This document shows positions 26,309 to 35,577 of a stretch of DNA of 64,000 bases, in pieces (the first letter of the stretch is position 1; each line of letters opens with the position of its first letter). A program made the position numbers and the translations under genes. Source of the stretch: Sphingomonas sp. Leaf34 (GTDB lineage: Bacteria > Pseudomonadota > Alphaproteobacteria > Sphingomonadales > Sphingomonadaceae); NCBI RefSeq assembly GCF_001421805.1, contig NZ_LMLC01000001.1, positions 930,001-994,000 of the forward strand. The letters are read 5' to 3'. The notes under the pieces were generated by a model. That model was given only the letters and a program-made list of their open reading frames with translations. It did not search any database and had not been told where the DNA came from.

Positions 26309-26430
26309 CACGGGGTGGCAAGGCCTTCGACATCGTCCTCGATCGGCAGATGAAACTCGTGCCAGATGCCGTTGAGAACGCCGAAGCCGACCGCGAGACC
26401 TAGGCCCAGGGCCCAGCTGAAATACCACAT
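26308..26430 (-). CDS. cydX: Cytochrome bd oxidase small subunit CydX
   Basis: A 40-residue protein, 'MWYFSWALGLGLAVGFGVLN' followed by a polar tail. It has one membrane helix and the N-terminal 'MWYF.W.LG' signature of CydX/CbdX, needed for stability and activity of bd-type quinol oxidases. It follows cydB by 25 bp in the same direction, its usual place. The preceding GGAGAGTT gives a good ribosome-binding site before ATG 26430. The small size makes it easy to miss in automatic annotation. Confidence 0.88.
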   Translation of the reverse strand: MWYFSWALGLGLAVGFGVLNGIWHEFHLPIEDDVEGLATP

Positions 26431-26455
26431 GCTAACTCTCCGAATGGATCAGGAT

Positions 26456-27595
26456 TCAGTAGAAATCGGGGTTGGTCGCGACCTCCTGCGTGGTCACCCG
26501 GCCGAACATCACCTTGTACGCCCAGGCGGTGTAGGCGAGGATCAGCGGCAGGAAGATCGCGGTGACGAACAGCATGATGCCCAGCGTCTTGGGCGTCGAT
26601 GACGCGTTCCACACCGTCAGGCTGGAGTGCATGTCGATGCTCGACGGCAGGATATACGGGAACATCGACAGTCCAACGGTGGCGATGATCCCGATCGCCG
26701 AGGCGGACGACCCCGCGAACGCCGCCGCTTCCCACCGGCGATGGATCCCGACCAGCGCCAGCAGCGCGCCGCCGAAGCCGAGCACCGGCGCGACGAGCAT
26801 CCAGGGGTAGGTCGCATAATTGGCGAGCCATGCCCCGGCCGCGATCTCGCTGGTGGTGCGCAAGGGGTTGGACGGGCCGAACGGATCGACCTCGCCGACG
26901 ATGCGGAAGCCGATATCGGTGAAGGCGACGAACGCCCAGCCCGCGGCGAACAGCAGCACCGACAGGATGCCGGCGACCGTGCCGAACCGCTTGGCGCGGG
27001 CATGGACTACGCCGTGCTCGATCTTGATCGCCAGCCACGCGCTGCCGTGCAGCACCAGCATTGCGACCGAGAGCAGCCCGCATAGCAGCGTGAACGGGGT
27101 GAACAGCCCGAGGAAGCTGCCGTCGAAGAACGCGCGCAGGTCGCTGTCCAGCCGGAACGGCGCCCCCGACAACACGTTGCCCACCGCCACGCCGAACACG
27201 AGCGCCGGCACGAACCCGCCGACGAACAGGGCCCAATCCCAGCGCGAACTCCATGCCGCGTCGGGGCGTTTGGAGCGGTATTTGAACCCCACCGGCCGCA
27301 GGATCAGCGCCGCGAGCACGAGGAACATCGCCAGGTAGAAGCCCGAGAAGCTGACCGCGTAGACGAACGGCCAGGCCGCGAAGATCGCGCCGCCGCCGAG
27401 GATGAACCACACCTGGTTGCCCTCCCAGGTGGGACCAACCGAGTTGATGACCATCCGCCGTTCGGCGTCGGTGCGGGCGACGAAGGGCAGCAGCGCCGCG
27501 ACCCCCAGATCATAGCCGTCGGTCAGCGCGAAGGCGATGAGCAGCACACCCATCAATCCCCACCACAGGATCCGCAGCATTTCATAATCGAACAT
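26456..27595 (-). CDS. cydB: Cytochrome bd ubiquinol oxidase subunit II
   Basis: 379 residues with about eight to nine membrane helices, normal length for CydB. Recognisable strings: 'LRILWWGLMGVLLIAFALTD' followed by 'GYDLGV', and 'TWEGNQVWFILGGGAIFAAW', both hallmarks of the family. CydB packs against CydA and helps to hold the haems in place. The pair reduces O2 to water with quinol at high affinity and without proton pumping. Gene order cydA-cydB-cydX with 14 and 25 bp gaps indicates one operon. Confidence 0.93.
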   Translation of the reverse strand: MFDYEMLRILWWGLMGVLLIAFALTDGYDLGVAALLPFVARTDAERRMVINSVGPTWEGNQVWFILGGGAIFAAWPFVYAVSFSGFYLAMFLVLAALILRPVGFKYRSKRPDAAWSSRWDWALFVGGFVPALVFGVAVGNVLSGAPFRLDSDLRAFFDGSFLGLFTPFTLLCGLLSVAMLVLHGSAWLAIKIEHGVVHARAKRFGTVAGILSVLLFAAGWAFVAFTDIGFRIVGEVDPFGPSNPLRTTSEIAAGAWLANYATYPWMLVAPVLGFGGALLALVGIHRRWEAAAFAGSSASAIGIIATVGLSMFPYILPSSIDMHSSLTVWNASSTPKTLGIMLFVTAIFLPLILAYTAWAYKVMFGRVTTQEVATNPDFY

Positions 27596-27609
27596 CGTCT
27601 TGACTCCTG

Positions 27610-29181
27610 TCAGGCGGCGACGGGGATGGCAGGGATGTCGCCGGGTGCGGGCTGCGGGTCCTCGTCATGCTCGAACGGCCCCTTGCGGATCGTCTCGAGG
27701 ATCAGCCGGACCTCGATCACCGCCAGCGTGCCGTACAGCGCGGTGAAGCCGATGATCGTCGTCCACAATGCGCCCCGCGTGAGCGAGGAGGCCGCGAGGA
27801 AGGTCGGCAGCACGCCCTCGATCGCCCAGGGCTGACGACCGATCTCGGCCAGCATCCAGCCGAGCTCGATCGCGATCCACGGCAGCGGGATCGCGATCAC
27901 CGCCAGCTTCAGGAACCAGCGCGTCTGCATGTGCAGCCGGAGCGAGGTCAGCACGAACGTCGCGCCGAACAGCGCGATCATCGCAAAGCCGATCGCGGCC
28001 ATGATCCGGAAGCTCCAGAACATCAGCGGCACGTTGGGCACCACGTCCCAGGCGGTGGTGGCGATCAGCTGCGGGCTGGCCATCCGCGGATCGGCGACAT
28101 GCGCCTTGAGCAGCAGCGCATAGCCCAGATCGCGCTTGTGCGCCTCGAACCGGGCGCGCTGGACGAGGTTGGCCGGATCGGTCTTCAGCCGCTCGACCGC
28201 ATCATAGGCGACGACGCCCGAGGTGATGCGCTCCTGCGCCTTCAGCACCAGTTCGGACATGCCGGTGACGGTGCCGTCGAGGCTGCGCGTGGCGATCAGG
28301 CCGAGCACCCAGGGGATCTGCATCTCGTAGCGCGTCTCGCGCGCGGCGACGTCGGGGATGCCGAACAGCGTCAGGCCGGCGGGCGCGGGCGCGGTGTGCC
28401 AGGCGGCCTCGATCGCGGCGAGCTTCATCTTCTGGTTGTCGGTCAGCACATAGCCGCTCTCGTCGCCGAGGATCACGACCGACAGCGACGCGGCAAGACC
28501 GAACGCCGCGGCGACCGTCATCGATCGGCGTGCGACCGCGGTGTACCTGCCCTTCAGCAGCCAGAAGGCCGAGATGCCGAGCACCACCACCGACGCGCAG
28601 ACATAGCCCGCGCTGACGGTGTGGACGAACTTGGCCTGCGCGATCGGGTTGAACAGCACCGCGCCGAAGTCGGTCACTTCCATCCGCATCGTCTCGGGAT
28701 TGAACGCAGCGCCGGTCGGGTTCTGCATCCAGCCATTGGCGACCAGGATCCACAGCGCCGACAAATTGGTGCCGAGCGCGACCATGAACGTGACGATCAG
28801 ATGGCCGAGCTTCGACAGGCGGTTCCAGCCGAAGAACATGATGCCGACGAACGTCGCCTCGAGAAAGAACGCCATGAGCCCCTCGATCGCGAGCGGCGCG
28901 CCGAAGATGTCACCGACATAATGCGAGAAGTAGGACCAGTTGGTGCCGAACTGGAATTCCATCGTCAGCCCGGTGGCGACGCCGAGTACGAAGTTGATCG
29001 CGAAGATCCGACCCCAGAACCGCGTGATCACGCGCCATATCGGCCGGTTCGTCATGACATAGACCGATTCCATGATGACCAGCATCATCGACAGCCCCAG
29101 CGTCAGCGGCACGAACAGGAAGTGATAGAGTGCGGTCAGCGCGAATTGCAGTCGCGACAGATCGATGACCCCGAGGTCCAT
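27610..29181 (-). CDS. cydA: Cytochrome bd ubiquinol oxidase subunit I
   Basis: 523 residues from ATG 29181 (GGGAG at 8 nt). A reading from 29262 adds a non-family leader that also covers the FNR-like box. The N-terminus 'LSRLQFALTALYHFLFVPLT' contains the haem b595 ligand His of CydA. 'GRQPWAIEGVLPT' is the family's conserved C-terminal signature, and 'FWSFRIMAAIGF' contains the Met ligand region of haem b558. Length indicates a short quinol loop variant. Expression is probably induced under low oxygen through the FNR-like site 68-81 bp upstream. Divergent from cydDC. Confidence 0.93.
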   Translation of the reverse strand: MDLGVIDLSRLQFALTALYHFLFVPLTLGLSMMLVIMESVYVMTNRPIWRVITRFWGRIFAINFVLGVATGLTMEFQFGTNWSYFSHYVGDIFGAPLAIEGLMAFFLEATFVGIMFFGWNRLSKLGHLIVTFMVALGTNLSALWILVANGWMQNPTGAAFNPETMRMEVTDFGAVLFNPIAQAKFVHTVSAGYVCASVVVLGISAFWLLKGRYTAVARRSMTVAAAFGLAASLSVVILGDESGYVLTDNQKMKLAAIEAAWHTAPAPAGLTLFGIPDVAARETRYEMQIPWVLGLIATRSLDGTVTGMSELVLKAQERITSGVVAYDAVERLKTDPANLVQRARFEAHKRDLGYALLLKAHVADPRMASPQLIATTAWDVVPNVPLMFWSFRIMAAIGFAMIALFGATFVLTSLRLHMQTRWFLKLAVIAIPLPWIAIELGWMLAEIGRQPWAIEGVLPTFLAASSLTRGALWTTIIGFTALYGTLAVIEVRLILETIRKGPFEHDEDPQPAPGDIPAIPVAA

Positions 29182-29248
29182 GGACAGTCTCCCACCGGTC
29201 GATGCGCCGGTTCTGCGTGTTCGATAGGAGGCGCGTGCGGACCGAACA

Positions 29249-29262
29249 TTGATCGCGGTCAA
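29249..29262. promoter_or_regulatory. FNR-like binding site between cydA and cydD
   Basis: TTGATCGCGGTCAA matches the FNR/anaerobox consensus TTGAT-N4-ATCAA with one mismatch. It lies 67 bp before the cydA start and 36 bp before the cydD start, so one site could serve both divergent operons. An FNR-type regulator is encoded at the other end of the cluster. Confidence 0.65.
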
Positions 29263-29298
29263 AGACGGCGAGAACGTCGGCAGGCGACAGCGACGGCC

Positions 29299-30945
29299 AT
29301 GAACGCAGCATCACCGGACAGGCGCACGCATTGGCTCAAGACGGCGACCCGTGACGGGGGCCGGGTACAGGTCTCGACCGGGCTGCTGCTGCTCGACAGC
29401 GTGGTCGCGATCGGTTTTGCGGGCGGGCTTGCCGGCGCCATCGTCGCGGTTCCGGCCGGCATCGCCGCCATACTGCCCTGGGCGATACTCGCCGCACTCG
29501 CCGGTGCCGCGCGCGGCCTTTTCGCGATGCTGTCGGCGCGCAGCGGCGCGGCGGGCGCCGAACAGGCGAAGGTCCGCGTGCGGGCCCGCGTGGTCGCCGG
29601 CGCGCTGCACCGCGATCCCGCCACCGCGATCACGACCGGCGCCTTCATGACCGCGGTCGTCGACGAGGTCGAAACGCTGGAGGGCTATATCGCGCGCTTC
29701 CTGCCCGCGCGAAAGGCGGGCGCGGTCGCCCCGTTGCTCATCCTCGCCGCAACCGCGATCGCCAGCCCGATCGCCGCGTGCATCCTGATCGCGACCCTGG
29801 TGCCGTTCGTCTTTGCGATGATCCTGGCGGGCGGCGCCGCCGCCGACCAGTCGCGCCGGCAGTTCGTCGCGCTCGCGCGGCTCACCAGCCACTTCGCCGA
29901 CCGCGTCCGCGCGCTGCCGATCATCCTGGCGTTCCGCGCCGAAGAGCGCGAGACGCAGGCGATCGGACGCGCCGCGGAGGATCTTGCCGCGCGGACGATG
30001 CGCGTGCTGCGCGTCGCGTTCCTGTCGTCCGGCTCGCTCGAATTCTTCGCGGCGCTCTCGGTCGCACTGGTCGCGGTCTATTGCGGGTTCAACCTGCTCC
30101 GCCTCCTGCCCTTCCCCGTCCCCGAACAGCTCGATATCGGCCGCGCCTTCTTCGTGCTCGCGCTGGCCCCCGAATTCTACGCGCCGATGCGGCGGCTCGC
30201 GGCGGCCTATCACGACAAGCAGGCGGCCGAGACCGCGGCCGAGCGGCTCTCCGCGCTCCCGCCCGCCCTGCCCGCGGCGGCTCTCCCGACACCGCGTACC
30301 CTGCCCTCGATCGCCTTCGACCGCGTCACGATCCGCTATCCGGGTGAGGATCGCGCCGCGGTATCGCACCTGTCGTTCGCGGTGCCCGCCGGCCGCGTCG
30401 TCGCGCTGCTGGGCCCGTCGGGCAGCGGCAAGTCGAGCCTGCTTCATCTGCTGCTCGGGCTCGCCCCGCTGAGCGGCGGCACCGTGCGGCTGGACGACGA
30501 ACCGCTGGCGGAGGGCGGATCGCTCGCATCGCTGGCCGCCTGGGCGGGGCAGCATCCGCTGATCGTGGCGGGGACGATCCGCGACAATCTGCGGCTCGCG
30601 CAGCGCCACGCCACCGCGCCCGAGATCGACGTCGTCGTCGCGCGCGCCGGTCTGTCGGCGATGCTGGGCGCGCGCGCGGGCGGGCTCGGCTCGCTCCTCG
30701 ACGCGCGTGGCGGCGGGCTGTCGGGAGGCGAGCGGCGGCGGATCGCGCTGGCCCGCGCGCTGCTGAAGCCCGCGCCGATCCTGCTGCTCGACGAGCCGAC
30801 CGCGCATCTCGACGCGGTCGCCGAAACCGCACTGATCGCGACGATCAAGACCGCGTGCCGCGGGCGGACCACGCTGATCGCGACGCATAGCGACCGCCTC
30901 GCCGCCATCGCCGACCACATCGTCCGTTTGGGAGATCCCGCGTGA
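29299..30945 (+). CDS. cydD: CydD subunit of the glutathione/cysteine exporter for bd oxidase assembly
   Basis: 548 residues from ATG 29299; the frame is open far upstream, but that is antisense to cydA. An ABC exporter half: N-terminal membrane domain of six helices (about 20-300), then a nucleotide-binding domain with Walker A 'LLGPSGSGKSSL', signature 'GLSGGERRRIALARAL' and Walker B 'ILLLDEPTAHLD'. With CydC it exports cysteine and glutathione to the periplasm, needed for cytochrome bd assembly. The short Q-loop and switch His ('ATHSDR') are present. Overlaps cydC by 4 bp (GTGA). Confidence 0.9.
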   Translation: MNAASPDRRTHWLKTATRDGGRVQVSTGLLLLDSVVAIGFAGGLAGAIVAVPAGIAAILPWAILAALAGAARGLFAMLSARSGAAGAEQAKVRVRARVVAGALHRDPATAITTGAFMTAVVDEVETLEGYIARFLPARKAGAVAPLLILAATAIASPIAACILIATLVPFVFAMILAGGAAADQSRRQFVALARLTSHFADRVRALPIILAFRAEERETQAIGRAAEDLAARTMRVLRVAFLSSGSLEFFAALSVALVAVYCGFNLLRLLPFPVPEQLDIGRAFFVLALAPEFYAPMRRLAAAYHDKQAAETAAERLSALPPALPAAALPTPRTLPSIAFDRVTIRYPGEDRAAVSHLSFAVPAGRVVALLGPSGSGKSSLLHLLLGLAPLSGGTVRLDDEPLAEGGSLASLAAWAGQHPLIVAGTIRDNLRLAQRHATAPEIDVVVARAGLSAMLGARAGGLGSLLDARGGGLSGGERRRIALARALLKPAPILLLDEPTAHLDAVAETALIATIKTACRGRTTLIATHSDRLAAIADHIVRLGDPA

Positions 30946-32570
30946 CCACGCCGCTCGAAATCCTGATCGCCGGCGAACGCCGCGGCCAGCGCCGCCTGCT
31001 CCGCCGCGCCGCATTCTATGCCGCGCTCGTCGCCGCCGCCTCGGTCATCCTGCTCGGCCTGTCGGGCTGGTTCATCACCGCCGCGGCGATCGCCGGGCTG
31101 GCGGGGCCGGTCGCGATCCTCGCATTCAACTACATGCTGCCGAGCGCGAGCATCCGCCTGCTCGCGATCGTGCGCACCGGCGCACGCTATGGCGAACGGC
31201 TGGCGAGCCACGAGGCCGCGTTCGGCGCGCTCGCGCGGATCCGGCCCGCGGTGTTCCGCGCGCTGGCGGCGCAGCCGCCCGCCCGCGCGCTGGCGTTTAC
31301 CACCGGCGACGCGACCGCGCGGATGGTCGGCGACGTCGATGCGATCGAGACGCGGTTCGTGCGACTGTCGGCACCCTGGGGCGTCGCCGCCGCGTCCGGC
31401 GCGGGGCTGTGCCTCGTCTGGCTCGGCGGGATCGCCGCGGTCGCGGTCACCGCGGCGTGCATGATCGCGCTGCTGCTCGTCGGCCACCATCTGTCCGCCC
31501 GGCTCGTCGCCCCCGGCCGCGCGGTGCAGCAGGCGTCGGCGGCGCTGCGCGAAACCTTTGCGAGCCTTGCGGACGCTGCGCCCGAACTTCGCTGCTACGG
31601 CCTCGAGACATGGGCGGCGGACCAGATCGACGCGCAGAGCCGGACGCTCGCGGCGGCGCAGCGCGCGCACGCGAACGCCGCCGGCTGGTTCGAGCTGCTC
31701 CACGCCGCCGCGGTCGGGGTCGCCGCCGCGGGCGCGGTGACGCTCGCGGCGGGATCGGGCGCACCGCGGGCCGCGCTCGCGGCGCTGGCGGCGGCGATGA
31801 CGATCGATGCCGCCGGGCCGCTGCTGCGCGCGATGATCGACCGCGGTCGCCTCACGGAAGCGCAAATACGGCTCGGCGCAGTCTTCGCGGCACCCGATCA
31901 ATGCCGCCCCGCCGCTGCCCTGAGCGACCCCGCCCCGGCGATCCGCTTCGCACTGCCGGCCCGCGACTGCATAGCGCCCGCCGGCACGCGGCTGGCGCTG
32001 GTCGGCGCGTCGGGGATCGGCAAGACCACGCTGGTCGAGCAGCTGATCGGGCTGCGGCCGATCGCCCCGCAGACGCTGTGGCTCGGCGGCGTCGACGTCG
32101 CGACGATCGCGCCCGCGACGCGCCGCACGGCCTTCGCCTGGGCGCCGCAGGATGCGATGCTGCTGTCGGGCAGCATCCGCGACAATCTGCTGCTGGCGAA
32201 CCCGCAGGCGGACGACGCGACCCTGTGGCGCGCCCTGCACGATGCGGTCCTCGACGATCGCATCCGCGCGCTCGATGCCGGGCTGGACAGCTGGATCGGC
32301 GAGAATGGCGCGCGGCTGTCGGGCGGCGAGCGCCGCCGGCTGGCGGTGGCCCGCGCCTATTGCGCGGCTGCGCCCTGGCTGTTGCTCGACGAGCCGAGCG
32401 AAGGGCTGGACGCAGCGACAGAAGCCTTGCTCGCCGAGCGGTTGGTGAATCGGGTCGACGCGACGGGCCAAGGCGTGATCGTCGTCAGCCATCGCCCGGT
32501 GCTGACGAAGATCTGTACGCAGCGGCTGGACCTCGGCGTGACCCTGGCCGCACTGCGCAACGCAGCCTGA
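30942..32570 (+). CDS. cydC: CydC subunit of the glutathione/cysteine exporter for bd oxidase assembly
   Basis: 542 residues starting at GTG 30942, which overlaps the cydD stop. The membrane domain begins 'LLRRAAFYAALVAAASVILL'. The nucleotide-binding domain has Walker A 'LVGASGIGKTTLVEQ', signature 'LSGGERRRLAVARAY' and Walker B 'WLLLDEPSEGLD', with the switch His in 'VVSHRPVL'. The protein is a little shorter than E. coli CydC. Both catalytic sites of the CydDC heterodimer look intact. Its 3' end runs into the convergent FNR-paralogue remnant. Confidence 0.9.
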   Translation: MTTPLEILIAGERRGQRRLLRRAAFYAALVAAASVILLGLSGWFITAAAIAGLAGPVAILAFNYMLPSASIRLLAIVRTGARYGERLASHEAAFGALARIRPAVFRALAAQPPARALAFTTGDATARMVGDVDAIETRFVRLSAPWGVAAASGAGLCLVWLGGIAAVAVTAACMIALLLVGHHLSARLVAPGRAVQQASAALRETFASLADAAPELRCYGLETWAADQIDAQSRTLAAAQRAHANAAGWFELLHAAAVGVAAAGAVTLAAGSGAPRAALAALAAAMTIDAAGPLLRAMIDRGRLTEAQIRLGAVFAAPDQCRPAAALSDPAPAIRFALPARDCIAPAGTRLALVGASGIGKTTLVEQLIGLRPIAPQTLWLGGVDVATIAPATRRTAFAWAPQDAMLLSGSIRDNLLLANPQADDATLWRALHDAVLDDRIRALDAGLDSWIGENGARLSGGERRRLAVARAYCAAAPWLLLDEPSEGLDAATEALLAERLVNRVDATGQGVIVVSHRPVLTKICTQRLDLGVTLAALRNAA

Positions 32571-32576
32571 TCGGCG

Positions 32577-32938
32577 TTAAGCCCCCGCCCATACTGCCAG
32601 CCGCGCCGCGTCGAGGTTCGCGACCGTCCGGCCCCCCGGGCAGCGCGATGATCCGCGCGCCGCACAATGCCGTCATCTGTCGACTGACCTTCTCGATCGT
32701 CAGGCCGCGCACCGCGCCGATCTCGGACCGGCTGACCGGCAGCTCGAACCGCGGGCCCGCGCCGCCGGTGCGCCGCGCCATGTCGATCAGGAACGTCGCG
32801 ATCCTCGCGCTGGCATCCTTGCGCCCCAGCATCAGTATCCAGCGTCGCGCCTCGTCCAGCGTAGCGAGCGCGCGACGCAAAAGCAGTCGTTCGGCCGCAG
32901 GATGGGCGTCGAGCGCGTGGCGAAGCGCGGGTGCCGGG
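32577..32938 (-). pseudogene. Crp/Fnr-family regulator paralogue, truncated and frameshifted
   Basis: About 120 codons encode the dimer helix and HTH of an FNR-like protein: 'AERLLLRRALATLDEARRW', 'IATFLIDMARR', 'VSRSEIGAVRGLTIEKVSRQ'. It parallels the intact regulator at 25.5-26.2 kb ('MERLLLQRTLAALNVARAR', 'GLTIETVSRQ'). The N-terminal sensor half is missing; homology ends at about 32938, where a TBDR fragment starts. A run of six G in the gene sense (at about 32634) is one base too long: dropping one restores 'ALPGGRTVANLDAARLAVWA' and the stop at 32577. So the gene is broken at both ends. Confidence 0.75.
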
Positions 32939-33965
32939 GCTCAAGGCACTGACGCTGACCGCCGGGTTCGATGCGTTGATCGACCGCACCAAGCAGGATC
33001 TGGTGCAGACCGGCCGCACATGGGTTCCGCAAACCGATTTTCGCAGCCTCGCGCCGTTCGGCCAGGCCAATCTCAAACTGTTCGATGGTGTCGTCAGGGT
33101 CGCAGGCGGGGTCCGGTACGAGAACGTGCAGCTTGATATCCCCGACTATACGACGCTCGCGAGCGCAAGCTCGCGGGCCGTTATTGGTGGGAAGCCTTCC
33201 TTCGACCGCGCACTGTGGAACGGCGGTGTCGTGCTGGAGCCGGTCAAGTGGATCCGCGCCTATGGCAGCTATGCCGAGGGCTACACGATTGCCGATATCG
33301 GTCGTGTCCTGCGCGGTATCAGTCAGCCGAATATCCGGATCACCGACTTTCTTGATCTGACCCCGGTAATCTCGAACAACCGCGAGATCGGCGTCGAAGT
33401 GAAACAAGGGCCACTGGACGCCAGCGTGACCTATTATTGGTCGTCGAGCGATCTGGGTCAGGTGCTCGTCCGCAGCAGCGACGGGTTCTTCAACGTTGCA
33501 CGCCAGCCGATCGACATCGAGGGTCTGGAATTGAACCTCGCTGTTCGCACACCGCTGCACGGTCTCAAGGTCGGTACCGGTTTCAGTCATCTGGGCGGGC
33601 GCACCGACACCAACGCCGATGGCATTCTCGATGCCGATCTGGACGGCGCCAACATCTCGCCCGATCGCCTCAATCTCAACCTGGATTACAGCCACGGCCC
33701 TTTCAGTGCGCGTGTACAGGGGCGCTACTACCTGTCCCGTCGCTTCGAGGGACAGCCGATCGCCAACGACTTCGTCGGTTATCGGCTGTTCGACGCGTAT
33801 GTCGCCTACGAGCTATCGGTAGGCCGCGTAATGCTGAGCGTTCAGAATGTCGGCAATACCGATTACGTTACCTACTACAGCGATACGCAGGGTCCGACCG
33901 ACAATGCGCGCTTTTACACGGGGCGGGGCCGCAATTTCACGTTGAGCTGGCAGGCCGGCTTCTGA
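32936..33965 (+). pseudogene. TonB-dependent siderophore-type receptor, C-terminal half
   Basis: About 343 codons encode barrel strands of a ferric-siderophore-type TBDR ('FGQANLKLFDGVVRVAGGVR', 'WIRAYGSYAEGYTIADIGRV', 'LMLSVQNVGN'-like strand, ending 'NFTLSWQAGF' with terminal Phe). There is no signal peptide, TonB box or plug. The 5' boundary coincides with the break point of the FNR-paralogue remnant, so one rearrangement probably truncated both. A GTG at 32931 could start translation, but the product would not be exported. It is coupled (TGATG) to the PepSY gene, the usual partner of such receptors. Confidence 0.75.
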
Positions 33966-35017
33966 TGCGCATCCTGTCCCTGCTGCATCGCTGGATCGGC
34001 GCGATCGGCGGTCTGCTGCTGGCGGTACTGGGGCTCACGGGTACGCTGCTCGTCTGGCGCAACCAGCTGACCTTCGTGGCGCACGCTGGCGATCCAGTCC
34101 GGGCCGATCCGGGATCGCTGGCCTTGGCGGTCGGCGCCGTGACGGACGCGCCGTCCCAGATCGACCGCATCACGTTCGCAGGCGACGGTCTGGGCGTTCA
34201 TCAGGCCATCTTCGCAGACGGCAGCGGTGCCTATATCAGCCAGGCCGGCGTGACGGTCGACCGCTGGTCCTCGTCATGGCAGCGACCGGAATTGTGGGTG
34301 TTCGACCTGCATCATCGCCTTCTGGTCGGCGAGACAATTACCGGTGTCGCCGGGCTTACGGGCCTGTTTTTCCTCATTACGGGGGTGATCCTGTGGTGGC
34401 GGATGCGCAGCCGCTTTCGGCTGCGGTTATGGCCCGCGACGATGAAGCCCGGCGCAATCGTCCATCACCACCGGGACATGGGCGTCGTGACGGCGCCGTT
34501 GCTGCTCGTGTCGCTGGTGACGGGCATTCTTATGATTTTTCCCGCGTTGGGTGGGCCCTTGCTTGCCGAAACACGCCCGGTCGCACCCAAAGTTCACAGT
34601 TTCCGAGACACGCCATCCGCGCATGACCTGAAGCCGCTTTTCAAGGCTGCTGCCGCGATGTTTCCCGGTGCCGAATTTCGCCGCCTGCAAATGCCGCGCA
34701 AGACCGGCGCTCCCATCATCCTGCGCCTCCGCCAATCTTTCGAATGGACCCCGAACGGACGGACGTTCGTGTACGCCGATCCGGTTAAGCTGACGATCGT
34801 GGCCTATGACGATCCGGCGGCCCGGGGAAAGGCGGCATCGATCCGCGAGAAACTCTATCCCGTGCACGCTGCCAAGACGGGCGGCATTGCATGGAAGGTC
34901 GCCATGACCGTGTCGGGCATCGTACTGACGCTGCTTGGCAGCCTCGCGGTGTACGGCTTCTGGCGGACGAAGTGGAACATGGGCCAGCGCAGGCGGAGAA
35001 AGCGAAAGGTCGCTTGA
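33965..35017 (+). CDS. PepSY-associated membrane protein, iron-uptake type
   Basis: 350 residues from ATG 33965, overlapping the TBDR stop (TGATG). Typical PepSY_TM arrangement: helix 1 'LLHRWIGAIGGLLLAVLGLT', a periplasmic PepSY loop, 'LWVFDLHHRLLVGETITGVA' with a further helix, 'IVHHHRDMGVVTAPLLLVSL' with a helix, a second loop, and a last helix near 'VAMTVSGIVLTLLGSLAVYG'. The conserved histidines ('LHRW', 'DLHHRL', 'HHHRDMG', 'VHAAKTG') fit haem or iron handling, as in proposed ferric-siderophore reductases. The sequence ends in a very basic tail 'RRRRKRKVA'. With its receptor truncated, this gene may be an orphan. Confidence 0.83.
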   Translation: MRILSLLHRWIGAIGGLLLAVLGLTGTLLVWRNQLTFVAHAGDPVRADPGSLALAVGAVTDAPSQIDRITFAGDGLGVHQAIFADGSGAYISQAGVTVDRWSSSWQRPELWVFDLHHRLLVGETITGVAGLTGLFFLITGVILWWRMRSRFRLRLWPATMKPGAIVHHHRDMGVVTAPLLLVSLVTGILMIFPALGGPLLAETRPVAPKVHSFRDTPSAHDLKPLFKAAAAMFPGAEFRRLQMPRKTGAPIILRLRQSFEWTPNGRTFVYADPVKLTIVAYDDPAARGKAASIREKLYPVHAAKTGGIAWKVAMTVSGIVLTLLGSLAVYGFWRTKWNMGQRRRRKRKVA

Positions 35018-35126
35018 ACCATGACGTCCTTAGAATGTTTTAGGCTCGAATGACCGGCTGGTTACGGAGCTAGAGACCCACAAGTGGACATTCCGTAGTC
35101 CTCTTGGGCTTCCCAACTTCAGACGC

Positions 35127-35192
35127 TGACGTGACCCCCGCCTTTCATCCAGCTGGAACCAGAGACCGACCGTTGTTGTCGCGCAGGAGCGC
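35127..35192 (-). repeat. Inverted extra copy of the IS3-type right end
   Basis: These 66 bases are almost the reverse complement of the right end of the neighbouring element (36375-36440), differing by about two bases. They include TGACGTGACCCCC and the terminal codons before it. It is the leftover end of a second copy in opposite orientation, directly abutting the left end of the complete element at 35193. Confidence 0.75.
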
Positions 35193-35256
35193 TGACGTGA
35201 CCCCCGTTTTTTCCTCCAGTTGGAGCTAGAGTCCGACCCCGGAATGGGACGGACAG

Positions 35257-35577
35257 ATGAAGCGAAAGCAGTTTTCGGAAGAGCAGATCATTGGCATCCT
35301 GAAGGAAGCCGAGGCAGGTGCGGTGGTGACGGATCTGTGTCGTCGGCACGGGATGTCTAGCGCCAGCTATTACGCCTGGAAGGCCAAGTTCGGCGGTCTG
35401 GAGGTGTCCGATGCTAAGCGGTTGCGGGCGCTCGAGGAGGAGAACGCGCGGCTCAAGCGACTGCTGGCGGAGACGATGCTCGACAACGCAGGTCTGAAGG
35501 ACCTGCTCTCAAAAAAATGGCGACGCCTGCCGCGAAGCGGGAAGCAGTCGCGCATCTCCAGACGGCGCTGGGGATGA
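35257..35577 (+). CDS. IS3-family transposase OrfA (DNA-binding)
   Basis: 106 residues. '[20 protein letters not shown]' and '[20 protein letters not shown]' form the helix-turn-helix of the IS3 OrfA (HTH_Tnp_1). A leucine-zipper-like stretch follows ('[19 protein letters not shown]'). The run of seven A (35511-35517) lies in the codons 'SKK'. Ribosomes slipping -1 there enter orfB, giving the OrfAB transposase. Without slippage OrfA ends at 35577 and usually acts as a regulator. Confidence 0.88.
   Translation: MKRKQFSEEQIIGILKEAEAGAVVTDLCRRHGMSSASYYAWKAKFGGLEVSDAKRLRALEEENARLKRLLAETMLDNAGLKDLLSKKWRRLPRSGKQSRISRRRWG

Noticed and set aside
27667..29298. Extended 5' part of the cydD frame
   Set aside because: It runs antisense through cydA and has no transporter resemblance; CydD similarity starts at ATG 29299.
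29311..32492. Long minus-strand frames opposite cydD and cydC
   Set aside because: Shadows of ABC transporter genes with all motifs intact.
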